Assembly (NCBI RefSeq): GCF_947487305.1
Contig: NZ_CANKWH010000010.1
Location: 1 to 64,000, forward strand
Length of the DNA stretch: 64,000 bases
Direction: 5' to 3'
Origin: an uncultured Paracoccus sp.
GTDB lineage: Bacteria; Pseudomonadota; Alphaproteobacteria; Rhodobacterales; Rhodobacteraceae
The translations under genes were made by a program, and so were the position numbers. How positions within the stretch are numbered: the first letter of the stretch is position 1; every line of letters starts with the position of its first letter. Of this stretch, positions 16,857 through 24,715 are shown in pieces. The notes under the pieces are model-generated. The model did not search any database and was not told the origin of the DNA. It saw nothing but the letters and a program-made list of their open reading frames with translations.

Positions 16857-17609
16857 ATGGGCCTGTTGGACGGAAAATATGTCATCGTGACGGGGGCGGC
16901 CTCGCCGCGCGGGTTGGGAAAGGCCACGGCGCAGCTGTTCGCCGATCAGGGCGCGACGGTTGCAATCCTCGATCTGAACGCGGATCAGGCCAAGGCCGCC
17001 GCCGCCGATCTGGGCGAGGGGCATGTGGGCCTCGCCTGCAACGTGACCGATCTCGAGGCCTGCAAGGCGGCGGCGGATGATCTGCTTCAGCAATGGGGCC
17101 GGATCGATGTGCTGGTCAACAATGCCGGCATCACCCAGCCCCTGAAAGTCATGGATATCGGCCCCGGCAATTACGACGCGGTGCTGGACGTGAACCTGCG
17201 CGGCACGCTTTACATGAGCCAGGCGGTCATCCCGGCGATGCGCGAGCAGAACGAGGGCAGCATCGTCAACCTGTCCTCGGTCTCGGCGCAGCGGGGCGGC
17301 GGCATCTTTGGCGGGCCGCATTACTCGGCGGCCAAGGCGGGGGTTCTGGGTCTGACCAAGGCGATGGCGCGCGAACTGGCGCCGCAGAACATCCGCGTCA
17401 ACGCCGTCTGCCCGGGCTTCATCGCCACCGACATCACCGCCGGGAAACTGACCCCGGACATGATGGAGGGCATCCTGGCCGGCATCCCCATGGGCCGTGC
17501 GGGCGAGGCCAGCGATGTCGCCGGCTGCTGCCTGTTTCTCGCCTCGAACCTCTCGGCCTATTGCACCGGCACCGAGGTCGACGTGAATGGCGGATCGCTG
17601 ATCCACTGA
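16857..17609 (+). CDS. SDR-family NAD(P)-dependent oxidoreductase
   Basis: This is a classical short-chain dehydrogenase/reductase of 250 residues. The cofactor loop is TGAASPRGLG, two residues longer than the usual TGxxxGxG. NNAG is at about residue 88, the catalytic Ser lies in NLSSVSA, and Tyr and Lys lie in HYSAAKAG. The C-terminal GTEVDVNGG is typical of the 3-oxoacyl-reductase-like SDR branch. Its position between a split transketolase and a TRAP transporter suggests it oxidises or reduces a sugar-like hydroxyl or carbonyl group of the imported substrate, either before or after carbon-carbon cleavage by the transketolase. The ribosome binding site GAGAAGGAGAAGG supports the start. The actual substrate is unknown. 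Confidence 0.82.
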   Translation: MGLLDGKYVIVTGAASPRGLGKATAQLFADQGATVAILDLNADQAKAAAADLGEGHVGLACNVTDLEACKAAADDLLQQWGRIDVLVNNAGITQPLKVMDIGPGNYDAVLDVNLRGTLYMSQAVIPAMREQNEGSIVNLSSVSAQRGGGIFGGPHYSAAKAGVLGLTKAMARELAPQNIRVNAVCPGFIATDITAGKLTPDMMEGILAGIPMGRAGEASDVAGCCLFLASNLSAYCTGTEVDVNGGSLIH

Positions 17610-17616
17610 CAAACCC

Positions 17617-17640
17617 GCCTGCCGCGAGGAGGCGGCGGGC
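17617..17640 (+). terminator. stem-loop between the enzymes and the TRAP genes
   Basis: GCCTGCCGC and GCGGCGGGC pair over 9 bp (one G-U wobble) around the loop GAGGAG, 7 bp after the SDR stop. There is no U-tract, so it more likely stabilises or processes mRNA upstream of the highly needed binding-protein gene than fully terminates. Confidence 0.45.
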
Positions 17641-17672
17641 ATCCATCACCAGTCTTACCGGGAGGTATCATC

Positions 17673-18641
17673 ATGAACCGCAGCATTCTTGGCGCCATCC
17701 TGTGCAGCACCGTCTTTGCCGGTGCCGCCAGCGCCGACACCATCATCCTCGCCCATGCACAGCCGCCGGGAAACCCGCGCTCGCTGGCCGCCGATTTCTT
17801 CGCCGAGAAGGTCGCCGCCTGCAGCGAGGGCCGGATCGAGGTCAATGTCGCAGGCGCCGCGACCATGGGCGATGATGTCGAGGCGCTGACCTCGACCTCG
17901 GCCAATGTCATCCAGATCACCGCCAACAGCCAGGGCGCCACGGCGCAGATCATCCCCGAGCTGAACGTCATCGGCCTGCCCTTCCTCTTTGCCGACGCGC
18001 CGAGCGCGTGGAAGGTCATCGATGGCGAGATCAAGACCCAGATCGACGAGCGCGCGCAGGCCGCTGGGCTGAAGCTGCTGGGGCTGTGGGACAATGGCAT
18101 CCGCCATGTCAGCCACCTGTCGAAGTCGATCACCACGCCCGCCGACCTCAAGGGCGTGAAGATCCGCACACCCCCCGATGACATGACCATTGCCATCTTC
18201 AACGCGCTTGCCGCCAACCCCGCGCCGCTGACCTTTGCCGAGCTGCCGACCGCGCTGCAATCGGGGGTGTTCGAGGCGCAGGAGAACCCGCTGACGAACA
18301 TCTACTCTTCCAAGATCCACGAGATCACCAAGTTCATCTCGCTGACCGGGCACAAGTACGAGACCTCGCCGCTTCTGGCCAGCATGGCCTGGTGGTCGTC
18401 GCTCTCGCCCGAGGACCAGGCCTGCGTGCAGGCGTCGGCAGACGAGGCCACAGCGTTCCAGCGCCAGACCGCGACCGAGCAGGAGGCCGAGGTCAAGCAG
18501 AAGCTGATAGACGAGGGTGCGACCGTGACCGAGATCGCGGACCGGCAGGCCTTCGTCGACGCGACCGCGCCGGTCTATGACGAATACCGCGCCAAGTTCC
18601 CCGAACTGGTCGACACCATCACCGCAGAGGCCGCGAAATGA
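17673..18641 (+). CDS. TRAP transporter periplasmic solute-binding protein (DctP family)
   Basis: The 322-residue protein has a short Sec signal peptide cleaved after GAASA near residue 21. DctP hallmarks follow: an early beta-strand IILAHAQPPGNP, NVIGLPFLFADAPSAW, and LKGVKIRTPP with the Arg that usually binds the substrate carboxylate. TALQSGVFEAQENPLTNIYS is the classic DctP family segment. It captures an organic acid in the periplasm for the QM permease encoded next. The substrate is unassigned, but co-transcription with transketolase and SDR genes favours a sugar acid or hydroxy acid. A GGAGG ribosome binding site precedes the ATG, and the stop overlaps the small permease gene by ATGA. 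Confidence 0.88.
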   Translation: MNRSILGAILCSTVFAGAASADTIILAHAQPPGNPRSLAADFFAEKVAACSEGRIEVNVAGAATMGDDVEALTSTSANVIQITANSQGATAQIIPELNVIGLPFLFADAPSAWKVIDGEIKTQIDERAQAAGLKLLGLWDNGIRHVSHLSKSITTPADLKGVKIRTPPDDMTIAIFNALAANPAPLTFAELPTALQSGVFEAQENPLTNIYSSKIHEITKFISLTGHKYETSPLLASMAWWSSLSPEDQACVQASADEATAFQRQTATEQEAEVKQKLIDEGATVTEIADRQAFVDATAPVYDEYRAKFPELVDTITAEAAK

Positions 18642-19201
18642 GCGGCGCGGTGCAACCGGACCCTGACAGCAACGGAGGGCGCCCCGCGCCCTCTGCCCTG
18701 CAGGGGATCGTGCGTGCGCTGGATGTCTCGGGGCAGGTGATCTGCGTCGGCACGCTGATCATCCTCTTCGTGGCGCTGATGGTGAACGTGGTGCTGCGCT
18801 ATGTCTCGGGGCAGGGACTGGGCTGGGCCTATGACATCCATGCCATCCTGCTGCCCTGGATGATCGCGGGCGGGGTGGTGATCGCCACGGTCTACAGCCG
18901 CAACATCGCCATCACCATCCTCCCGAACCTGCTGTCGGAACAGGGCAGGAAGCTGCTGTTCATCATCATGACGGCGCTGACGCTCTTGATCTCGGTCTTC
19001 GTGGTCTGGTCGTCCTTCCCGATCATCCGTGCCGCGCAGTTCCAGAAGATCACCGCGCTTGGCGGCATCAGCCAGCTCTGGGGCTATGCCAGCATTGTCT
19101 ACGGCTTCGGTGGCATCGCCATCATCTGCGCCTGCGACCTGATCGCGGTGACGATGGGCCGGGTGCTGCGCGATGTCGAAACCGCATCGAGCCTCAGCTG
19201 A
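18638..19201 (+). CDS. TRAP transporter small permease (DctQ family)
   Basis: The 187-residue integral membrane protein has four predicted transmembrane helices: VICVGTLIILFVALMVNVVL, then a segment around ILLPWMIAGGVVIATVY, LLFIIMTALTLLISVFVVW, and a last one near IVYGFGGIAIICACDLIAV. WAYDIHAILLPWM resembles the conserved DctQ motif around the second helix. About 25 cytoplasmic residues precede the first helix. It pairs with the DctM gene 12 bp downstream to form the membrane complex, which uses a sodium or proton gradient. Overlap with the binding-protein stop indicates coupled translation. Confidence 0.85.
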   Translation: MSGAVQPDPDSNGGRPAPSALQGIVRALDVSGQVICVGTLIILFVALMVNVVLRYVSGQGLGWAYDIHAILLPWMIAGGVVIATVYSRNIAITILPNLLSEQGRKLLFIIMTALTLLISVFVVWSSFPIIRAAQFQKITALGGISQLWGYASIVYGFGGIAIICACDLIAVTMGRVLRDVETASSLS

Positions 19202-19213
19202 GGAGGATTTGAC

Positions 19214-20470
19214 ATGACCCCCATTCTCGTCTTTGCGTTCTTCGGCCTGATGGCGCTGTCGGTGCCGGTGGCCCATGCCATGCTGGGCGGCACTGCGCTG
19301 GCCCTGCTGATGGACGGCAAGCCCCTGGCGGTGATCGCGCAGCGGCTTTACGCCCCGACACAGGCCTTCCCGATGCTGGCCATCCCCTATTTCATCCTTG
19401 CCGGATCGTTGATGATGCACGGCAAGTTCGGGGAGTATCTGGTCAATATTGCCCGGCTGATCGTCGGTCGCTTTCGCGGTGGCCTTGGCCAAGTCAGCAT
19501 CCTCGGCTCGGTGATGTTCGGCGGTGTGTCCGGCTCGGCCGTGGCCGATGCCTCGGCCATGGGCAATGCGCTGATCCCGGTGCAGGTGCGCGACGGCTAT
19601 CCCGCGCCCTTCGCCGCCGCGATCAACGCCTCGTCCTCGACCGTATCGGTGCTGATCCCGCCCTCGATCCCGCTGATCCTCTTCGGGCTGGTGGCCAATG
19701 TCTCGATCGTCGACCTGTTCGTCGCCGGTATCCTGCCCGGGCTCTTGCTGGCCGCCGGGATGATGGCGATGGTCTGGTATGTCGCCCGCCGCCGTGGCCT
19801 GCCGGCCGCGCCGCTTCCCGGTGGCTTCCGCGCCTTCAAAAGCCAGATCGTCTTTGCGCTGCCCGCCCTTCTTATGCCCATCTTCATCATCGGCACCCTG
19901 CGTTTCGGCATTGCCACCCCGACCGAGGTCAGCGTTCTGGCCGTCGCCTATGCCCTGCTGATCGGCATCTTCTTCTATCGCGATGTGACGCCCCGGCTGA
20001 TCTGGAATGCACTGGTCGAAACCGGAATGATGACCGGCGCGGTCATGCTGATCATCATGGCCTCGGGCACGATCCAGTGGATCCTGACCGCCGAGCAGGT
20101 GCCGCAGAACCTCGCCGCCTTTGTCGGCACCCATCTGACCGAGCCGTGGATGGTGCTGATCGCGCTGAACCTGGTGATGCTGGTGATCGGCATGTTCCTC
20201 GACCTGCCCGCCGCCGTGCTGCTCCTGGCGCCGCTCTTCGTCACCATCGGCAACACCATCGGGCTCGACCCGGTGCAACTGGGCCTGATGATGGTGATCA
20301 ACCTGTCGGTCGGCCTCTACACGCCGCCGATCGGGACGACGCTGTTCATCTCGATGGCGATTGCGCGAACCGGGATCGGCGAGACCTCGAAGGCGCTTCT
20401 GCCCTTCTATCTGGTCGCGGTGGTGGTCCTGCTGGCCTTCACCTTCATCCCGGGACTGACCATCTACTGA
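19214..20470 (+). CDS. TRAP transporter large permease (DctM family)
   Basis: The 418-residue protein has about 12 hydrophobic segments and the DctM core. Examples are AIPYFILAGSLMMHGKFGEYLV, GGVSGSAVADASAMGNALIPVQ, the hairpin SSSTVSVLIPPSIPLILFGL, and the C-terminal GLYTPPIGTTLFISMAIA. It is the transport subunit of the cytoplasmic membrane complex. The ribosome binding site GAGGAGG and its distance of 12 bp from the DctQ stop show it is the last gene of this operon. A strong hairpin follows the stop at 20490-20513. Length and motifs are normal for the family. Confidence 0.9.
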   Translation: MTPILVFAFFGLMALSVPVAHAMLGGTALALLMDGKPLAVIAQRLYAPTQAFPMLAIPYFILAGSLMMHGKFGEYLVNIARLIVGRFRGGLGQVSILGSVMFGGVSGSAVADASAMGNALIPVQVRDGYPAPFAAAINASSSTVSVLIPPSIPLILFGLVANVSIVDLFVAGILPGLLLAAGMMAMVWYVARRRGLPAAPLPGGFRAFKSQIVFALPALLMPIFIIGTLRFGIATPTEVSVLAVAYALLIGIFFYRDVTPRLIWNALVETGMMTGAVMLIIMASGTIQWILTAEQVPQNLAAFVGTHLTEPWMVLIALNLVMLVIGMFLDLPAAVLLLAPLFVTIGNTIGLDPVQLGLMMVINLSVGLYTPPIGTTLFISMAIARTGIGETSKALLPFYLVAVVVLLAFTFIPGLTIY

Positions 20471-20489
20471 GGCCGGGACCAGATCACGG

Positions 20490-20513
20490 ATGCCGGGCGG
20501 TGACGCCCGGCAT
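20490..20513. terminator. bidirectional stem-loop between convergent genes
   Basis: ATGCCGGGC and GCCCGGCAT form a perfect 9-bp stem around the 6-base loop GGTGAC, centred between the ends of the TRAP operon and of the convergent LysR gene. There is no long U-tract, but position and symmetry fit a shared terminator. Confidence 0.65.
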
Positions 20514-20521
20514 TCGCCTGT

Positions 20522-21505
20522 CTAACGCTCGTCCGGCCCGGCAAAGGTCGCCCGACGCTCGAACCGCGTTTGCAGCCCGCGCCCGTCCAGCCAGTGCCGC
20601 GCCTCGGTCATGTGCTGGGCGCCCTTGTTCCTGATCCAGTCCGAGAACAGTTTGACCGCCCGGCGCCCGACATGGCGATGCGGGCAGACCACCCAATAGC
20701 CCGGAAACTCGATCACCTCGAATTCGGGCGAGACCGGCACCAGCTCGCCACGGCGCAATTCCTCGAAGGCCAGTGTCATGCTGTCGAGGATCAGCCCGCC
20801 GCCATCCTTGGCCATCTGCACCGACATGCTGGAGCGGTCGAAGCGGCAGGGATAGGACATCGAGGCGCCCGACACGTCATTGCGCGGCAGCCAGTAATCC
20901 CACCGGTAATAGGCCTTCACGCTGTCGATCAGCCGGGCATGGCGCAGCTGCTCGCGCGGGTCGTCCGAGATCGCCTGCAATCGGGCCAGATAACCGGGCG
21001 AGCACATGGGAAAGACGAAATCATGCACGATGCAATCGGTATGCAGTCCTTCCCAATCCCCCTCGCCATAGCGCAGGTCCATATCGACGACCTCGGTGTC
21101 GAACTCGGTAAAGCTGGGGGTCGCGTCCACCCTCAGATCCCAATCCGGGTTCTGGAGACAGAAATCCGACAGCCGCGAGGCCAGCCAGCGCACGCCGAAG
21201 GAAGGGCTGACCCGGATCGACAGGTGATGCGTTTCCCGCTGCCGCACGATGGCCGCGCGCACCTCGCGGATCGACTGGAAGGCCTGCGAGGCGGTCTGGA
21301 ACAGCCGCTCGCCATCGATGGTCAGGCGCAGGTGGCGCTTTTCGCGGTGAAACAGCTTCACCCCGAGGCTCTGCTCCAGCAGCTTGATCTGCTGGCTGAC
21401 CGCCGAGGCCGAAACCTGCAATTCCTCGGCCGCGCGCATCACCCCGCCAAGCCGGGCAACGGCCTCGAAATGCGCCATGGAGAGCAGGTTCAGATCACGC
21501 GCCAT
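20522..21505 (-). CDS. LysR-type transcriptional regulator (GcvA-like)
   Basis: The N-terminal winged helix-turn-helix (ARLGGVMRAAEELQVSASAV, then QQIKLLEQSLGVKLFHR) is typical of LysR-type regulators. The effector domain begins around LSIRVSPSFGVRWLASRL, the wording of the GcvA branch. I start it at the Met of MARDLNLLS (327 residues), where family members normally begin. An ATG at 21541 would add 12 Ser-rich residues, and neither start has a strong ribosome binding site. It converges on the transketolase-TRAP operon and could regulate it, but it is equally close to the acyl-CoA dehydrogenase gene. Its target is therefore an inference. Confidence 0.8.
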   Translation of the reverse strand: MARDLNLLSMAHFEAVARLGGVMRAAEELQVSASAVSQQIKLLEQSLGVKLFHREKRHLRLTIDGERLFQTASQAFQSIREVRAAIVRQRETHHLSIRVSPSFGVRWLASRLSDFCLQNPDWDLRVDATPSFTEFDTEVVDMDLRYGEGDWEGLHTDCIVHDFVFPMCSPGYLARLQAISDDPREQLRHARLIDSVKAYYRWDYWLPRNDVSGASMSYPCRFDRSSMSVQMAKDGGGLILDSMTLAFEELRRGELVPVSPEFEVIEFPGYWVVCPHRHVGRRAVKLFSDWIRNKGAQHMTEARHWLDGRGLQTRFERRATFAGPDER

Positions 21506-21588
21506 GCCGGATGCCTGAGAGGAGCTTATGGATCTGTTCATGTAGGCTTATGAAATCTGGGGCCGTCAAGCCGGCGCGAATGTGCTGC

Positions 21589-21614
21589 GGGCCGACGGGA
21601 TCCTGCGTCGGCCC
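21589..21614 (-). terminator. stem-loop after the acyl-CoA dehydrogenase gene
   Basis: GGGCCGAC and GTCGGCCC form a perfect 8-bp stem with a 10-base loop, 6 bp beyond the stop codon of the last gene of the acyl-CoA operon. No U-run follows, so termination efficiency is uncertain. Confidence 0.5.
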
Positions 21615-21619
21615 GTCCT

Positions 21620-22747
21620 TCATAGTCCCCGCGCGATAACCATGCGCTGCACCTCGCTGGTGCCCTCGTAGATCTGGCACACCCGCACATCGCGATAGAT
21701 GCGTTCGACCGGGTAATCGGCCAGGTAGCCATAGCCACCATGCAACTGGATCGCCGCCGAGCAGACCTTTTCTGCCATCTCAGAGGCGAAAAGCTTGGCC
21801 ATGGAGGCCTCGGTCAGGCAGGGCTTGCCGGCCTCGCGCAGGGCCGCCGCCCGCAGCACCATCAGCCGGGCGGCGTCGACCTGGGTCGCCATATCGGCCA
21901 GCTTGAAGGCCACCGCCTGATGCTCGATGATCGGCTTGCCGAAGGTGATCCGTTCCTTCGCATAGGCCAGCGCCCCCTCATAGGCGCCACGTGCCATGCC
22001 CACCGCTTGCGAGGCGATGCCGATGCGCCCGCCTTCGAGGTTCGCCAGCGCGATCTTGTAGCCCTCGCCTTCCTCGCCAAGACGGTTTTCTACCGGCACG
22101 CGCATGTTGGTAAAGGCCAGCGCGCAGGTATCCGAACTGTGCTGGCCCAGCTTGTGCTCGACGGTGACAACCTCGTAACCCGGCGTGTCGGTCGGCACGA
22201 TGAAGGCCGAGATGCCCTTCTTGCCGGCCTCTGGATCGGTCACGGCAAAGGCGATGACCACCTTGCCATTCTGGCCCGAGGTGATGAACTGCTTGGCGCC
22301 GTCGATGACATAGTGATCGCCATCGCGCCGCGCCCGCGTCTTCAGTGCCGAGGCGTCCGAGCCGGTATGCGGCTCGGTCAGGGCAAAGCCGCCGATCCAT
22401 TCGCCCGCCGCCATCTTCGGCAGAAAGCGCGCCTGCTGTTCGTCGGTGCCGTATTTCAGGATCGGCACGCAGCCGACCGAGGAATGCACCGACATGATGG
22501 TCGAGCAGGCGCCATCGGCTGCGGCGATCTCCTCCAGCGCCAGCGCATAGGCGACGACCCCGGTTTCCGAACCGCCATGCGCCTCGGGCACCAGCATTCC
22601 CAGAAAGCCCAGCTCGCCCATCTGGGTCAGTTCCTCGCGCGGGAAGGCATGGGCGCGATCACGCGCCGCCGCGCCGGGCAGCAAAACGTTTTGCGCAAAC
22701 TCGCGCGCCATGTCGCGGATCTGTTCCTGTTCTTCGGTCAGTTGCAT
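21620..22747 (-). CDS. acyl-CoA dehydrogenase (short- or branched-chain type)
   Basis: The 375-residue FAD enzyme has the standard fold. [17 protein letters not shown] is the FAD/substrate signature, [15 protein letters not shown] follows, [20 protein letters not shown] lies near the C terminus, and YEGTSEVQ holds the catalytic base E361. The position of the Glu is that of short-chain, 2-methyl-branched and related dehydrogenases, not of isovaleryl-CoA dehydrogenase. It would oxidise an acyl-CoA to the 2-enoyl-CoA and pass electrons to ETF. Start 22747 overlaps the thiolase stop (TGATG). The operon also encodes an acyl-CoA synthetase, an HSD17B10-like dehydrogenase and a thiolase but no crotonase, so hydration must be supplied from elsewhere. 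Confidence 0.88.
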   Translation of the reverse strand: MQLTEEQEQIRDMAREFAQNVLLPGAAARDRAHAFPREELTQMGELGFLGMLVPEAHGGSETGVVAYALALEEIAAADGACSTIMSVHSSVGCVPILKYGTDEQQARFLPKMAAGEWIGGFALTEPHTGSDASALKTRARRDGDHYVIDGAKQFITSGQNGKVVIAFAVTDPEAGKKGISAFIVPTDTPGYEVVTVEHKLGQHSSDTCALAFTNMRVPVENRLGEEGEGYKIALANLEGGRIGIASQAVGMARGAYEGALAYAKERITFGKPIIEHQAVAFKLADMATQVDAARLMVLRAAALREAGKPCLTEASMAKLFASEMAEKVCSAAIQLHGGYGYLADYPVERIYRDVRVCQIYEGTSEVQRMVIARGL

Positions 22748-23934
22748 CAGTTCAGCCTTTCGATGGCAACCGCCGTGGCCTCGCCGCCGCCGATGCACAG
22801 GGTCGCCACGCCGCGATCAAGCCCGTTGCGCTCAAGCGCGTTCAGAAGCGTCACTATAACCCGCGCGCCCGAGGCGCCGATGGGATGCCCCAGCGCACAG
22901 GCGCCGCCGTTGATGTTCACGATGTCATGGGAAAGGCCGAGATCCTGCATCGCCGCCATGGCCACGACCGCAAAAGCCTCGTTCACCTCCCACAGATCGA
23001 TATCGCCGACGCTCAGGCCGGTCCGCTCCATCAGCCGGTGGACCGAGCCGATGGGCGCGGTGGGGAAGAGGTTCGGCTTGTCGGCATAGGTCGCGTGACC
23101 AAGGATGCGGGCGCGGGGCGTCAGCCCGCGACGCTCGGCCTCGGAGGCGCGCATCAGCACCAGCGCCGCCGCCCCGTCCGAGATGGACGAGGAATTCGCC
23201 GCCGTCACGGTGCCGTCCTTGCGGAAGGCGGGCTTCAGCGTCGGGATCTTGTCGAGACGCGCCTTGCCGGGCTGTTCGTCGAAATCGACCGTCACCTCGC
23301 CCTTGCGCGACGAGATCGAGACCGGCACCACCTCGGCGGCAAAGGCACCGCTTTCGATGGCGGCTTGCGCGCGGGTCAGCGAGGCGATGGCGTAGTCGTC
23401 CTGTGCCTGACGGGTGAACTGGTAGTCCTGTGCGCAATCCTCGGCAAAGGTGCCCATCAACCGGCCCTTGTCATAGGCGTCTTCCAGCCCGTCAAGGAAC
23501 ATGCTGTCCATCACCTGACCATGGCCCATGCGATAGCCGCCGCGCGCCTTGGGCAGCAGGTAGGGGGCGTTCGACATGCTCTCCATGCCGCCCGCGACGA
23601 TCACATCGGCGGAGCCGGCAAGGATCAGGTCATGGGCCAGCATCGCCGCCTTCATCCCCGAGCCGCACATCTTGTTGATGGTGGTGGCCCCGGCCGTCAG
23701 CGGCAGGCCCGCTGCCAGCGCCGCCTGACGTGCGGGCGCCTGACCCTGACCGGCGGGCAGCACGCAGCCCATGATGATCTCCTCGACCGCGCCGGCATCC
23801 AGCCCCGCGCCCTTCAGCGCGCCGCCAATGGCTGCGCCGCCAAGCGTGGCCGCCTCGACCCCGGCGAAATCGCCCTGAAAGCCGCCCATCGGCGTGCGCG
23901 CGGCACCCACGATGACAATCGGATCCCTGTCCAT
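22747..23934 (-). CDS. acetyl-CoA acyltransferase / thiolase
   Basis: The 395-residue protein has the thiolase nucleophile Cys90 in [16 protein letters not shown]. The other active-site elements are [26 protein letters not shown] (catalytic His) and [14 protein letters not shown] (acid-base Cys). It cleaves or condenses 3-oxoacyl-CoA, here probably the last step of a short or 2-methyl-branched acyl-CoA oxidation, giving acetyl-CoA plus propionyl-CoA or acetyl-CoA. The start at 23934 has an AAGGAG ribosome binding site with good spacing. The upstream SDR gene stops at 23945, only 10 bp away. Biosynthetic (PhaA-like) and degradative thiolases are hard to separate by sequence; the catabolic context favours degradation. 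Confidence 0.9.
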   Translation of the reverse strand: MDRDPIVIVGAARTPMGGFQGDFAGVEAATLGGAAIGGALKGAGLDAGAVEEIIMGCVLPAGQGQAPARQAALAAGLPLTAGATTINKMCGSGMKAAMLAHDLILAGSADVIVAGGMESMSNAPYLLPKARGGYRMGHGQVMDSMFLDGLEDAYDKGRLMGTFAEDCAQDYQFTRQAQDDYAIASLTRAQAAIESGAFAAEVVPVSISSRKGEVTVDFDEQPGKARLDKIPTLKPAFRKDGTVTAANSSSISDGAAALVLMRASEAERRGLTPRARILGHATYADKPNLFPTAPIGSVHRLMERTGLSVGDIDLWEVNEAFAVVAMAAMQDLGLSHDIVNINGGACALGHPIGASGARVIVTLLNALERNGLDRGVATLCIGGGEATAVAIERLN

Positions 23935-23944
23935 GATGATCTCC

Positions 23945-24712
23945 TTATTTCGGGGCCATGCGCAGCGCGCCATCCAGCCGGATGACCTCGCCGTTCAGCA
24001 TCTGGTTCTCGATGATATGCCCGACCATGGCAGCAAATTCCGCCGGACGGCCAAGGCGCGAGGGGAAGGGGACGTTGGCGCCCAGACTGTCCTGAACCTC
24101 TTGCGGCAGGCCGGCCATCATCGGCGTCTCGAAGATGCCGGGCGCGATGGTGACGACGCGGATGCCGTGGCGGGCCAGTTCGCGCGCGGCGGGCAGGGTC
24201 AGCGCGGCCACGCCGCCCTTCGACGCGGCATAGGCCGCCTGACCGATCTGCCCGTCAAAGGCCGCGATCGAGGCGGTGTTGACGATCACCCCGCGCTCTC
24301 CGCCTTCGCCCGGCGCATTGCGCGACATCGCATCCGCTGCCAGCCGCAGCATGTTGAAAGTGCCGATGAGGTTGATCCCGATGGCGCGGGCAAAGCTGTC
24401 CAGCGCATGGGGGCCTTCGCGGCCAACGATCTTCTCGCCCGGTGCCACACCGGCGCAATTGACCAGCACATCGACCCGGCCAAAATCGGCGATGGTTGCG
24501 GCAATGGCCGCCTCGCCATCCGCAGCGCTGGTCACATCGGTCTGCACAAAGCGCGCGGCCTCGCCCAGTTCCGCCACCAGCGCCTCGCCCGCCGCCGCGT
24601 TCACGTCCAGAGCGACGACCTTGCCGCCGCCGGCCACCGCCATCCGCGCCACCGCCGCGCCAAGGCCCGAGCCGGCGCCGGTGATGAGAAATACCTTGTC
24701 CTTGACCTGCAT
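23945..24712 (-). CDS. 3-hydroxyacyl-CoA dehydrogenase type II (HSD17B10-like SDR)
   Basis: This SDR of 255 residues starts [20 protein letters not shown], as in the HSD17B10 group. It has [19 protein letters not shown] with a loop typical of that group, catalytic Ser in [10 protein letters not shown], and Tyr/Lys in [11 protein letters not shown]. Its ending [15 protein letters not shown] matches the RLDGALRM signature of bacterial type II 3-hydroxyacyl-CoA dehydrogenases. It would oxidise 3-hydroxyacyl-CoA, classically 2-methyl-3-hydroxybutyryl-CoA in isoleucine breakdown, with NAD. It lies between the synthetase gene (3-bp gap) and thiolase gene (10-bp gap) in one operon. Confidence 0.88.
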   Translation of the reverse strand: MQVKDKVFLITGAGSGLGAAVARMAVAGGGKVVALDVNAAAGEALVAELGEAARFVQTDVTSAADGEAAIAATIADFGRVDVLVNCAGVAPGEKIVGREGPHALDSFARAIGINLIGTFNMLRLAADAMSRNAPGEGGERGVIVNTASIAAFDGQIGQAAYAASKGGVAALTLPAARELARHGIRVVTIAPGIFETPMMAGLPQEVQDSLGANVPFPSRLGRPAEFAAMVGHIIENQMLNGEVIRLDGALRMAPK

Positions 24713-24715
24713 TGT

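Noticed and set aside
15393..20278. Long minus-strand frames (749 and 567 codons) opposite the transketolase-TRAP operon
   Set aside because: Antisense to well supported enzymes and permeases; composition is His/Asp/Gly-rich and unlike real proteins.
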